5,498 bases of DNA, from contig JACQRY010000097.1 of NCBI GenBank assembly GCA_016206275.1, forward strand, positions 1 to 5,498, given 5' to 3'. Below, piece after piece: positions 1 to 5,284 of the stretch. The position numbers were made by a program, and so were the translations under genes. Source of the stretch: Nitrososphaerota archaeon. GTDB lineage: Archaea; Thermoproteota; Nitrososphaeria; Nitrososphaerales; JACQRY01. The notes below the pieces were generated by a model that worked only from the letters and a program-made list of their open reading frames with translations, was not told where the DNA came from and searched no databases. Numbering within the stretch: position 1 is the stretch's first letter; each line of letters opens with the position of its first letter.

Positions 1-424
1 AAGTAGGGCTGGGGCCGAAGAAGCCACCAGCCAAGAAAGCTGAAGCTACGAAGAGTGTAACAATAATAGTGAGTAGCAACGTCGACGATGAGAATAGAGC
101 TCTATCCTCAGGCTTCTTAAGATCCACTTTGATTATCTGTGCTCCTTTTAGAAGCTGCATGATGATGCCTGCAGTTACAATCGGACCGATCCCAAGCTCC
201 ATCAAAGTCCCTTGGGCAGAAGCAAAGATTACCCTAGTGTAGGCCAGCTGATCCTGAAGCCCTGTGGGAACCCCGAAGAGAGGGGTCTGAGCCATTGTCA
301 AATACGCTATCAGTGCAATGCCTGTCCAGACAAGCTTCTCGTTGAACGAAGGTTTCCGAACTGGTTTGGCTACCTCAGGAAGAACTGTTGCGACACTTCT
401 CATTAGCTTCGAGACGGCGCTCAT
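1..424 (-). CDS. secY: Protein translocase subunit SecY (Sec61 alpha), N-terminal part
   Basis: This is the pore-forming subunit of the SecYEG/Sec61 channel, which moves unfolded proteins across or into the cytoplasmic membrane. The 141 complete codons visible here begin with ATG and run off the left edge, so roughly the first third of the protein is present. Seen in the translation: a basic cytoplasmic N-terminus, first membrane helix at about residues 31-50 (from LVWTGIALIAYL), a periplasmic/plug segment at about 55-75, the helix 2b signature GIGPIVTAGIIMQLL at 78-92, then PEDRALF and a third hydrophobic helix at about 110-134. The plug and helix 2b region closely resembles what I recall of Methanocaldococcus jannaschii SecY. 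The start ATG overlaps the uL15 stop as ATGA, and a weak AGGGT site lies 7 bases upstream. Placing secY last after uL15 is the standard archaeal and bacterial order. Identification is firm; only the C-terminal part is unseen. Confidence 0.96.
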   Translation of the reverse strand, partial: MSAVSKLMRSVATVLPEVAKPVRKPSFNEKLVWTGIALIAYLTMAQTPLFGVPTGLQDQLAYTRVIFASAQGTLMELGIGPIVTAGIIMQLLKGAQIIKVDLKKPEDRALFSSSTLLLTIIVTLFVASAFLAGGFFGPSPT

Positions 425-852
425 TTCTTCGACCCTGAGGCTATCTCTCCACCCGCCTCAACAATCTTTTCTTGGGCAGATTTGCTAAACGAAGATACTG
501 TGATCTGATAGGCCCATTTCACATGTCCTTCACCCAGCAGCTTCCCATATCCCAGCTGAGTTAAGTCAAGCTCTCGTTTACCTTTTTTTCCATCCAACTG
601 CAAGCGTCGAGCAAGATCATCCAGCTGCCCCACGTTAAGCCACCTCGAAGGGCCTTTAGGCTGAGGCGGCTTAAAGGCGTCGTGTCCAAAGTGATCAGGG
701 TCATATTTCACAGTCCAGGTCCACTTATGCTTCATCAAGCCGGCCTGCCCAAAGCCTCCCCTCGAACCTGACCCACGGTGCTGGGCGACCTGGCCCCAAC
801 CGTGTTGTCTAGAGCCTCTGTACCGCCTGATCTTTCTAAGTCGGGTAGGCAT
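421..852 (-). CDS. rpl15: 50S ribosomal protein uL15 (L15)
   Basis: uL15 is a large-subunit protein that binds 23S rRNA with a long basic N-terminal extension and helps late assembly. The 143-residue length is normal for archaea. Residues 6-38 form the glycine- and arginine-rich rRNA-threading tail (KIRRYRGSRQHGWG, then HRGSGSRGGFGQAG). The C-terminal globular domain carries the family signature at about 103-136: KLLGEGHVKWAYQITV followed by SFSKSAQEKIVEAGGE. The ATG start lies 2 bases after the uL30 stop. A GAGGCGAT sequence (862-869) sits 9 bases upstream as an imperfect ribosome-binding site. The stop TGA is shared with the secY start as ATGA, which is consistent with coupled translation. 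Nothing looks truncated or shifted. Confidence 0.97.
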   Translation of the reverse strand: MPTRLRKIRRYRGSRQHGWGQVAQHRGSGSRGGFGQAGLMKHKWTWTVKYDPDHFGHDAFKPPQPKGPSRWLNVGQLDDLARRLQLDGKKGKRELDLTQLGYGKLLGEGHVKWAYQITVSSFSKSAQEKIVEAGGEIASGSKK

Positions 853-854
853 TT

Positions 855-1331
855 CTAAATCATCGCCTCAATAAGCTTAGGCAGATCCGGGTTTTCACCC
901 AAGACCCCTCCCTCAGAGCGCATACGCTTGGTGGATCTTCGAAAACCACCTCTAGGAGGACTTAACCTGAACACTGGTTTGACACCTTCAGTCTTGCCGA
1001 GTACGAGCTTACCGTCACTAATAGCTTTGGCAAGAACCTTCATGTTCTTGAAGCCAAGGGCAGAGAGATCCTCTGTTTGCAAAGGCTTCTTACCCACCGA
1101 TCTGCCCCTCTTCTCCACCACCTTTTCGACCAGCGCCGGAGCAGCCGGGCACCAAGCTACGTAATTCTTAGCTTTACTCAGCATTCCTCTGACAACGGGT
1201 GTGTCTGGCACTATCGTGGCAGTGTAACGGCGATCTAATCGAAAATTGGCCAAGGTATCCTTGATAGGCTTGGGGATGTTGATGGTGCCTCGTATGTTTA
1301 ATACGATGAGGCTTTTGTTGTCACTCGGCAT
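855..1331 (-). CDS. rpl30: 50S ribosomal protein uL30, long archaeal form
   Basis: uL30 is a large-subunit protein (eukaryotic L7 counterpart) that binds 23S rRNA. Its 158 residues fit the archaeal/eukaryotic form, which is much longer than the roughly 60-residue bacterial L30. The ferredoxin-like L30 core is at the start, with the RGT motif at 14-16 and KDTLANFRLDRRY following. The archaeal-specific C-terminal half ends with FRLSPPRGGFRRSTKR (about 121-136) and EGGVLGENPDLPKLIEAMI, which matches the archaeal ending. The ATG start is well set: AAGGTGAT lies 6 bases upstream and itself spans the uS5 stop codon. uL15 follows 2 bases after the TAG stop. I see no anomaly. Confidence 0.97.
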   Translation of the reverse strand: MPSDNKSLIVLNIRGTINIPKPIKDTLANFRLDRRYTATIVPDTPVVRGMLSKAKNYVAWCPAAPALVEKVVEKRGRSVGKKPLQTEDLSALGFKNMKVLAKAISDGKLVLGKTEGVKPVFRLSPPRGGFRRSTKRMRSEGGVLGENPDLPKLIEAMI

Positions 1332-1337
1332 CTAGTT

Positions 1338-1345
1338 ATCACCTT
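1338..1345 (-). promoter_or_regulatory. Ribosome-binding site of uL30, spanning the uS5 stop
   Basis: The minus strand reads AAGGTGAT, an eight-base match to the complement of the usual archaeal 16S rRNA 3' end (inferred from general knowledge, since the 16S of this organism is not in the window). It is 6 bases from the uL30 ATG. The TGA inside it is the uS5 stop codon, so the terminating ribosome sits directly on the next initiation site. Confidence 0.85.
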
Positions 1346-1974
1346 GACACTGGTGTTAGGCTGTGAACCCTCTTCAAAGCGTCGTAGACCGCGTAGGCTA
1401 TTGATGATGCGGTGCTCGTTGATCCGAAGGTTCGCGTCCAAGCGTCTTTCACACCTGCCAACTCAAGAAGGTTTTTCACGGTACCTCCCGCTACAAGCCC
1501 TAGACCTCTAGGGCCAGGGATTATCTCTATGCGGACACTGCCTCCTTTTCCATTAGTTTTGAAGGGCAAGGAGTGAGGACGACCACAACGGCATTCCCAG
1601 CTGCCGCATCCCAGTCTGACAGGTATGACGTTGAGCAGAGCGTCGATGGTAGCTTTGTCGATGGCGAGGCGCATGGGGGTAGTTTTTCCTCTGCCAAGCC
1701 CCAGCCACCCGTTTCCGTTCCCAACCGCAACCAAGGCGCCGAATCGGGTCATTTCTCCAGCATCAGTTTGCTTCTGGACAACCCCCACGTTTACAACCAC
1801 GTTTCTAATGTCAGTAAGAAGCATCTTCACGATCTCAGGTTCCTTGATCTTCCAGCCGTTCTGGAAGACCTCTTCTAGAGAACCCACCTGTCCTCCTTGC
1901 ACCATTAACCCTAGCCTCGTCTTGGGTACCCAAGGTTGCTCCTCTTCCCGGTCTCTTTGAAATGTACTACTCAC
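1339..1974 (-). CDS. rps5: 30S ribosomal protein uS5 (S5, eukaryotic uS5/S2 type), GTG start
   Basis: uS5 is a small-subunit protein near the mRNA entry channel and decoding centre, important for accuracy and helicase-like mRNA handling. It has 211 residues, normal for archaea. The N-terminal double-stranded-RNA-binding-like S5 domain covers about 45-110, with VVQKQTDAGEMTRFGALVAVG and GLGRGK. The archaeal/eukaryotic segment CGSWECRCGRPHSLPF is at 123-138. The C-terminal domain runs from about 137, with GGSVRIEIIPGPRGLGLVAGG and GSTSTASSIAYAVYDALK. I chose the GTG at 1974 because AAGGTGA sits 6 bases upstream, no ATG lies nearby, and the next Met is residue 24, already inside conserved sequence. 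The gene overlaps the end of uL18 by 8 bases. uL30 follows 7 bases after the stop. Confidence 0.97.
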   Translation of the reverse strand: MSSTFQRDREEEQPWVPKTRLGLMVQGGQVGSLEEVFQNGWKIKEPEIVKMLLTDIRNVVVNVGVVQKQTDAGEMTRFGALVAVGNGNGWLGLGRGKTTPMRLAIDKATIDALLNVIPVRLGCGSWECRCGRPHSLPFKTNGKGGSVRIEIIPGPRGLGLVAGGTVKNLLELAGVKDAWTRTFGSTSTASSIAYAVYDALKRVHSLTPVSR

Positions 1975-2581
1975 TCTTCTTCACCTTACTTTTCTCCAAA
2001 ATCTTGTTCTTCACCGCTTCAAACTTGCTCGGATAATCCTCCGGCTTTAAGCCAGCTTTGATAAGCCCTGAGAAACGTTCTGAATATTCTTCTCTATTCT
2101 TTTCATGAAGGCTCTTAGCGTAGGCGGATATGTGTTCCCCCTTTATGCGTGCCTCTAACGGCAGAGTCTCCGGGTCAGCAGGCACTTCTACGCCAGCATC
2201 CCGAACCCCTTTCACAACAGCCATAATCCTTGACTTCGCTACGAAGCTCTCAAGCCCAATGTAGAGAGTAACTTTCTTTACACCTACCTCAACGGCTTTG
2301 CTCCCTGCAAGAAGGCCTGTCAGATAAGCCGCTGGCAGAGACTTCCGCGAACCTTTCCAACCCAGCTTAATTAGTTCTCTAGCGGAGGCTGAGACTAGAA
2401 CCTTGTCTCCTCCCATAGCCATCTCCGTAACCTGAACGTTAACGTTACGACCAGTGACCCTAGGAACCAGCAGCAGAATCTTTGAAACTGCTAGGATGCG
2501 TCGCACCTTATAGTCGGTATAGTTCGATCTGCTGCGCCTGAAGAGTGGTACGTAGTGTCGTTGCTGCAAATTGATTTTCAC
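1967..2581 (-). CDS. rpl18: 50S ribosomal protein uL18 (L18/eukaryotic L5 type), GTG start
   Basis: uL18 binds 5S rRNA and, with uL5, seats it in the central protuberance of the large subunit. The 204-residue length suits the archaeal/eukaryotic type. Seen: RHYVPLFRRSRSNYTDY (8-24), the equivalent of the usual archaeal basic N-terminus; VLVSASARELIKLGWKG (61-77); PAAYLTGLLAGSKAVEVGV (83-101); and a C-terminal basic helical tail after IKGEHISAYAKSL. The GTG at 2581 overlaps the eL19 stop as GTGA. An AAGGGAG sequence is only 1 base away, so initiation probably depends on coupling. A TTG at codon 5 is the alternative start. The segment ILLLVPRVTGRNVNVQV (35-51) differs from the common archaeal 'RLVVRxS' rRNA-binding pattern as I remember it. 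The family call is secure; the exact start is less so. Confidence 0.95.
   Translation of the reverse strand: MKINLQQRHYVPLFRRSRSNYTDYKVRRILAVSKILLLVPRVTGRNVNVQVTEMAMGGDKVLVSASARELIKLGWKGSRKSLPAAYLTGLLAGSKAVEVGVKKVTLYIGLESFVAKSRIMAVVKGVRDAGVEVPADPETLPLEARIKGEHISAYAKSLHEKNREEYSERFSGLIKAGLKPEDYPSKFEAVKNKILEKSKVKKSE
1981..1987 (-). promoter_or_regulatory. Ribosome-binding site deciding the uS5 GTG start
   Basis: The minus strand reads AAGGTGA 6 bases before GTG at 1974, inside the last codons of uL18. It is the main argument for a GTG start that overlaps the upstream gene by 8 bases. Confidence 0.8.
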
Positions 2582-3021
2582 GCTCCCTTGCCTGCTGCCT
2601 TTATCAGCTCTTTTAAGTGTCTAACGTTTCTTACTTGTCCGCCTTTCACCTGTCTATAGAGCTTATTGAAAGTTTCATGGGTGATGGAGCCTTTCTTCTT
2701 CATGTGTTTTAACTCCTTTCTGAGGGCTCGTACCTTTCTAACCCAGATGTCTTTCTTGCCTACTCGTGCTCCTTCAGCACCCTCTTTAGAGCCCCTACTT
2801 CGACCACGCTTCTTCAAAGCCTTCTTTCTAATCCTGTGCCTGCCCTTTGACACACCTTTGGCGGGTACAACCCAGATGACCCTGTCCTTGACAAGACCCC
2901 TAATGGAGCCTCTGGTGATTGCGTCTTCAATTAGCTCCAGCTGATTAGGATCAAACTTGATTCTGCTGACCCCTACGTCTAGGACGTCGGCAGCTAGCCG
3001 CTTCTTTCCTTTTACATCCAT
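2578..3021 (-). CDS. rpl19e: 50S ribosomal protein eL19 (L19e)
   Basis: eL19 is a large-subunit protein shared by archaea and eukaryotes and absent from bacteria. In known structures it binds several 23S domains and takes part in a contact with the small subunit. It has 147 residues, typical for archaea. Residues 1-60 form the N-terminal domain (KKRLAADVLDVGVSRIKFDP, then the ITRGSIRGLVKD segment). The signature stretch is at about 61-105: RHRIRKKALKKRGRSRGSKE followed by DIWVRKVRALRKELK. The C-terminal helix includes THETFNKLYRQVKGG. The ATG lies 4 bases after the eL32 stop, with AGGGGAG (3032-3038) 10 bases upstream. The TGA stop overlaps the uL18 GTG. It is strongly basic, as expected, and looks intact. 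Confidence 0.97.
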   Translation of the reverse strand: MDVKGKKRLAADVLDVGVSRIKFDPNQLELIEDAITRGSIRGLVKDRVIWVVPAKGVSKGRHRIRKKALKKRGRSRGSKEGAEGARVGKKDIWVRKVRALRKELKHMKKKGSITHETFNKLYRQVKGGQVRNVRHLKELIKAAGKGA

Positions 3022-3025
3022 GAGA

Positions 3026-3658
3026 CTAGGTCTCCCCTTTTGTCTTAATCGGCGTAACTCGGCTTGGATTCAACACGCGTATGCCAAGGTTCTTGGCCTT
3101 TGTGAACAGATCGATCCGCTTGCGTCTTCCAAGGGTTGACGAAAACCTAGCTGCATCAGTCTTTGGATTCAGCTTGTCCAATTCACCTATGCTGCTAACC
3201 AAGACTTCTCTGAGACCTGAAGGATGCAGACCCCGAACTGCTCTAGGACCTCGGTAACCTACTTTCACTATTCGTGGCCACCCTTTCACCATCATCCTCA
3301 TCTTGCTGTCTATGCCTCTAGGTTTTCTCCAATTTTCTCTGATTCTACGGTATCTCCACGATTCCTGTCTGATGAAACGTGGGCGTCTACTGTTGATCTG
3401 GGCTCTCAGGGCTAGGAGTTGCTGCAAGTCTCTGACAGGCTTTTTCTTAACGGGGATGGGTTGCTTCTTGACTCTTACTGGTTTCGGTTCAATCTTTTCA
3501 GGCTGGACTGCGGGTACTTGTTTTTCCTCAAGTTTCCGCGGCTTCCTCCTTAGTGCTACAGCTTTTTTCGCTTGTTTAGCTGCTTTAGCCGCGACCTTTG
3601 GTTTCTTGGCTTTGCCTTCAGCCTTTTTCCTTGGTTTACTGACCTTTGGTTCGCTCAT
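3026..3658 (-). CDS. rpl32e: 50S ribosomal protein eL32 (L32e) with a long basic N-terminal extension
   Basis: eL32 is a large-subunit protein found in archaea and eukaryotes. From ATG 3658 it has 210 residues, against about 130 in many archaea. The conserved core starts near residue 77: LLALRAQINSRRPRFIRQES, then RKPRGIDSKMR, GPRAVRGLHPSGLREVLV, and GRRKRIDLFTKAKNLGIRVLNP, followed by a short basic tail. Residues 1-76 are a Lys/Ala/Pro-rich low-complexity extension (AAKAAKQAKKAVALRRKPRK; VKKQPIPVKKKP). Three starts are possible in frame: GTG 3670, ATG 3664 and ATG 3658. I prefer ATG 3658 because a GGTG at 3668-3671 lies 9 bases upstream, a spacing like that of neighbouring genes, whereas the earlier ATG is only 3 bases from it. 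With this start it overlaps uL6 by 23 bases. The family is certain; the start is likely but not certain. Confidence 0.93.
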   Translation of the reverse strand: MSEPKVSKPRKKAEGKAKKPKVAAKAAKQAKKAVALRRKPRKLEEKQVPAVQPEKIEPKPVRVKKQPIPVKKKPVRDLQQLLALRAQINSRRPRFIRQESWRYRRIRENWRKPRGIDSKMRMMVKGWPRIVKVGYRGPRAVRGLHPSGLREVLVSSIGELDKLNPKTDAARFSSTLGRRKRIDLFTKAKNLGIRVLNPSRVTPIKTKGET

Positions 3659-4184
3659 ATACATATACACCGTCTAAAAAGACCCGCTGATCCTTTCGCT
3701 TAACTCGTGTAGCTTGCTCGATGTTAGCAGAAGTCTGACCGACATCCTCTTTTGACACACCTTTGATCAACACATCATCACCTTCAGCCGAAACCTTGCA
3801 TGCACCCACAATATCTGCAACTCTAGGAGACCGTTCCCCATAGAAATTCTCGATCAACACAGTGTTGCCCTTCACCTTCACTGAAGTAGGAAAGTGAGCG
3901 TAAACCACCTTAAGGCGATACGTGTATCCCTCCGTCACTCCTTCAACCATGTTCCTCACATGTGAGCGGACAGTGTTCAGCGCAGCCAAGTACCTCCGCC
4001 TCACTCCATACGGCCTGATGACAACAGATCCATCCCTGCTCTCCAAGAGAACATAGACCTTAGAGAAGTCTTTAGAAACTTTCCCTAGAGGACCCTGAAC
4101 GGTAAGAACGCCGCCTTGAAGCGATTGTTTCACACCTTCCGGCATCGTTACAACCACTTCATTCATCTGTTTTTCAGAAGACAT
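3636..4184 (-). CDS. rpl6: 50S ribosomal protein uL6 (L6, eukaryotic L9 type)
   Basis: uL6 is a large-subunit protein at the base of the stalk near the sarcin-ricin loop, where translation factors bind. The length of 182 residues is usual for archaea. It shows the two-repeat L6 fold: first repeat about 8-90 (MPEGVKQSLQGGVLTVQGPLG, then RRRYLAALNTVRSHVRNMVEG) and second repeat from about 91, with the archaeal/eukaryotic signature ENFYGERSPRVADIVG at 112-127. The C-terminus KRKDQRVFLDGVYVYERTKG is typical. The ATG at 4184 lies 9 bases downstream of GGAGGT and overlaps uS8 by 11 bases. A second ATG at codon 7 is less well spaced. The 3' end of the gene doubles as the start region of eL32. Confidence 0.97.
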   Translation of the reverse strand: MSSEKQMNEVVVTMPEGVKQSLQGGVLTVQGPLGKVSKDFSKVYVLLESRDGSVVIRPYGVRRRYLAALNTVRSHVRNMVEGVTEGYTYRLKVVYAHFPTSVKVKGNTVLIENFYGERSPRVADIVGACKVSAEGDDVLIKGVSKEDVGQTSANIEQATRVKRKDQRVFLDGVYVYERTKGQ

Positions 4185-4566
4185 ATCCCAGTAACCTCCC
4201 CCCTACTCCTTTTTCCACAGCCTCTGCGTGTGACATCACTCCATTCGGCGTAGACACGATGAGTACACCAACCCCTACAGCTGGAAGATACGCACGTTCC
4301 CACCTGATGAACTCCTCACGCCTAACAGCAAACCTAGGCATAACGACTCCACACTTGTTAATTCTACCCAATAACTGAATCCTGAACTTACCAGACAGCC
4401 CGTCGTCAATCAACTCGAATTCGCCCAGATACTTGTGGCGCTGCATCGTCCTCAACACTTCACTTGCCAACTTAGACGCAGGGATCACCATGCACTCCTT
4501 CTTGTTTCTCATTTCATTATTATAGATGGTCGAAAAGAGGTTTGCCAAAATGTTTTGAGCAGGCAT
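4174..4566 (-). CDS. rps8: 30S ribosomal protein uS8 (S8)
   Basis: uS8 is a primary 16S rRNA-binding protein that nucleates assembly of the small-subunit platform. Starting at ATG 4566 gives 130 residues, which is the usual archaeal length. Seen: NILANLFSTIYNNEMRNKKE (5-24), IPASKLASEVLRTMQRHKYL, GEFELIDDGLSGKFRIQLLG, INKCGVVMPRF, and the C-terminal signature STPNGVMSHAEAVEKGVGG (105-123). An in-frame GTG at 4578 would add four residues (MSEE). I prefer ATG because GGGTGA (4575-4580) is 8 bases before it, and this site would overlap the GTG itself. uS14 ends 17 bases upstream. uL6 starts within the last 11 bases. Confidence 0.96.
   Translation of the reverse strand: MPAQNILANLFSTIYNNEMRNKKECMVIPASKLASEVLRTMQRHKYLGEFELIDDGLSGKFRIQLLGRINKCGVVMPRFAVRREEFIRWERAYLPAVGVGVLIVSTPNGVMSHAEAVEKGVGGRLLGYVF
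4194..4199 (-). promoter_or_regulatory. Ribosome-binding site of uL6 inside uS8
   Basis: The minus strand reads GGAGGT within the last codons of uS8, 9 bases before the uL6 ATG. It supports the 11-base overlap start over the ATG six codons further in. Confidence 0.75.
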
Positions 4567-4574
4567 TTCTTCAC

Positions 4575-4580
4575 TCACCC
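4575..4580 (-). promoter_or_regulatory. Ribosome-binding site deciding the uS8 ATG start
   Basis: The minus strand reads GGGTGA 8 bases before ATG 4566. Because it overlaps the alternative GTG at 4578, it argues for the shorter 130-residue uS8. Confidence 0.7.
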
Positions 4581-4583
4581 AAA

Positions 4584-4748
4584 CTACTCATATTTCTTGA
4601 AGCCAAGTTTCGGCGCTACCTCCCTGAAACACTGTCGACACAAGTTTAAACCATACATCTGTATCAAAGCGTTGTACTGGCCACAGCGTCTACACCATCT
4701 AGACCCTTTACCATACTTTCTCGGCTTACCATGCCTAACCTTCAACAC
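4584..4748 (-). CDS. rps14: 30S ribosomal protein uS14, zinc-binding short form
   Basis: uS14 is a small-subunit head protein (eukaryotic S29 counterpart) that binds 16S rRNA near the tRNA sites. It is a 54-residue protein, short enough to be missed by length-filtered gene calling, reading KPRKYGKGSRWCRRCGQYNA, then YGLNLCRQCFREVAPKLGFK. Four cysteines at 19, 22, 37 and 40 form a complete CxxC-X14-CxxC zinc finger, so this is the metal-binding form. No in-frame ATG precedes the conserved region. The start is GTG 4748 or the adjacent TTG 4745. GGAGGTG at 4753-4759 lies 4 bases before GTG and 7 before TTG, so TTG cannot be excluded. It overlaps the uL5 end by 14 bases with the GTG start, and uS8 follows 17 bases later. 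Confidence 0.94.
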   Translation of the reverse strand: MLKVRHGKPRKYGKGSRWCRRCGQYNALIQMYGLNLCRQCFREVAPKLGFKKYE

Positions 4749-5280
4749 TATACACCTCCACACCTAGCTCTCTCTTGAAGAACTCAATAGCTTCATCCTT
4801 AGTAACCCTATGACGTCTTCCTACAGAACTTCGACCACGCCTGCGACGGGCAACCCTGTAGCCTGGTCTTTCTAGAACTACAGCGACGTCCATGCCGAAG
4901 ATCCCGATCTCAGGCTTGTAAGACGCTCCAGGAATATCGATGTGCTCTTTGATGCCGAAGCTGCAGTTTCCTTGCTCATCAAACGATGAGGAAGGTAGTT
5001 TTGATGTCTTAGCTTGAAGCAGGTGTCTCAAAACCTCGATGGCCGACGAGCCTCTTAGAGTAGTTACAACGCCTACGGGTTCACCTTTATGGATACCGAA
5101 TTCACGGATAGTTTTCTTAGCCTTTGTGGTCGTAGGATCTTGAGTTGAAATCTCTTTGAGGACGGCCTTGGCTCTTTCTACGGCTTCACCGGACCTTCCT
5201 ACACCGATGTTCAGAACCACTTTGGTCAGCTTGACTCTGCGCATGGGGTTTTCCAGAACTGTAGTGGTAGATGTGGTCAA
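4735..5280 (-). CDS. rpl5: 50S ribosomal protein uL5 (L5, eukaryotic L11 type), TTG start
   Basis: uL5 binds 5S rRNA together with uL18, forms the central protuberance of the large subunit and touches P-site tRNA and the small-subunit head. Its 181 residues are normal for archaea. Seen: NPMRRVKLTKVVLNIGVGRS (11-30), AKKTIREFGIHKGEPVG (54-70), GIKEHIDIPGASYKPEIGIF (109-128), GMDVAVVLERPGYRVARRRR and a basic C-terminal segment. I start at TTG 5280 because archaeal homologues carry several residues before NPMR and because GGAGG (5290-5294) lies 9 bases upstream. The first ATG (5244) is inside the conserved NPMR motif. eS4 ends 4 bases upstream, and uS14 begins inside the last 14 bases. Confidence 0.95.
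   Translation of the reverse strand: MTTSTTTVLENPMRRVKLTKVVLNIGVGRSGEAVERAKAVLKEISTQDPTTTKAKKTIREFGIHKGEPVGVVTTLRGSSAIEVLRHLLQAKTSKLPSSSFDEQGNCSFGIKEHIDIPGASYKPEIGIFGMDVAVVLERPGYRVARRRRGRSSVGRRHRVTKDEAIEFFKRELGVEVYSVEG
4753..4759 (-). promoter_or_regulatory. Strong ribosome-binding site of uS14 inside uL5
   Basis: The minus strand reads GGAGGTG, the longest canonical match of its kind seen in this window, within the last codons of uL5. It supports initiation of uS14 at GTG 4748 or TTG 4745 without any ATG. Confidence 0.8.
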
Positions 5281-5284
5281 ACTT

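Noticed and set aside
212..406. Plus-strand open frame with four cysteines opposite secY
   Set aside because: The secY reading on the other strand is conserved through this whole stretch, and the cysteines do not form a recognisable finger.
1527..1730. Second minus-strand frame of 67 codons inside uS5
   Set aside because: It is out of frame with a firmly identified gene and has no recognised motif.
1625..1960. Plus-strand open frame of 111 codons opposite uS5
   Set aside because: It lies wholly antisense to a clearly conserved uS5, shows no recognisable domain, and its composition is what the complement of a ribosomal gene gives.
3022..3034. Inverted repeat gagac-tag-gtctc at the eL32/eL19 junction
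   Set aside because: Five-base arms with a three-base loop are likely by chance here, and the arms cover the stop codon and spacer only; no further support for a regulatory hairpin.
3303..3677. Plus-strand open frame of 124 codons, hydrophobic and resembling a membrane protein
   Set aside because: It is the antisense of the lysine- and alanine-rich eL32 extension; complements of Lys/Ala codons read as Phe, Leu and Cys, which mimics membrane helices.
3672..3683. Small inverted repeat gtct-aaaa-agac with a T run on the coding strand just before eL32, like a TATA box or terminator
   Set aside because: The stem is only four pairs, it codes for conserved uL6 residues, and the T run is about 20 bases from the start, too close for a standard archaeal promoter.
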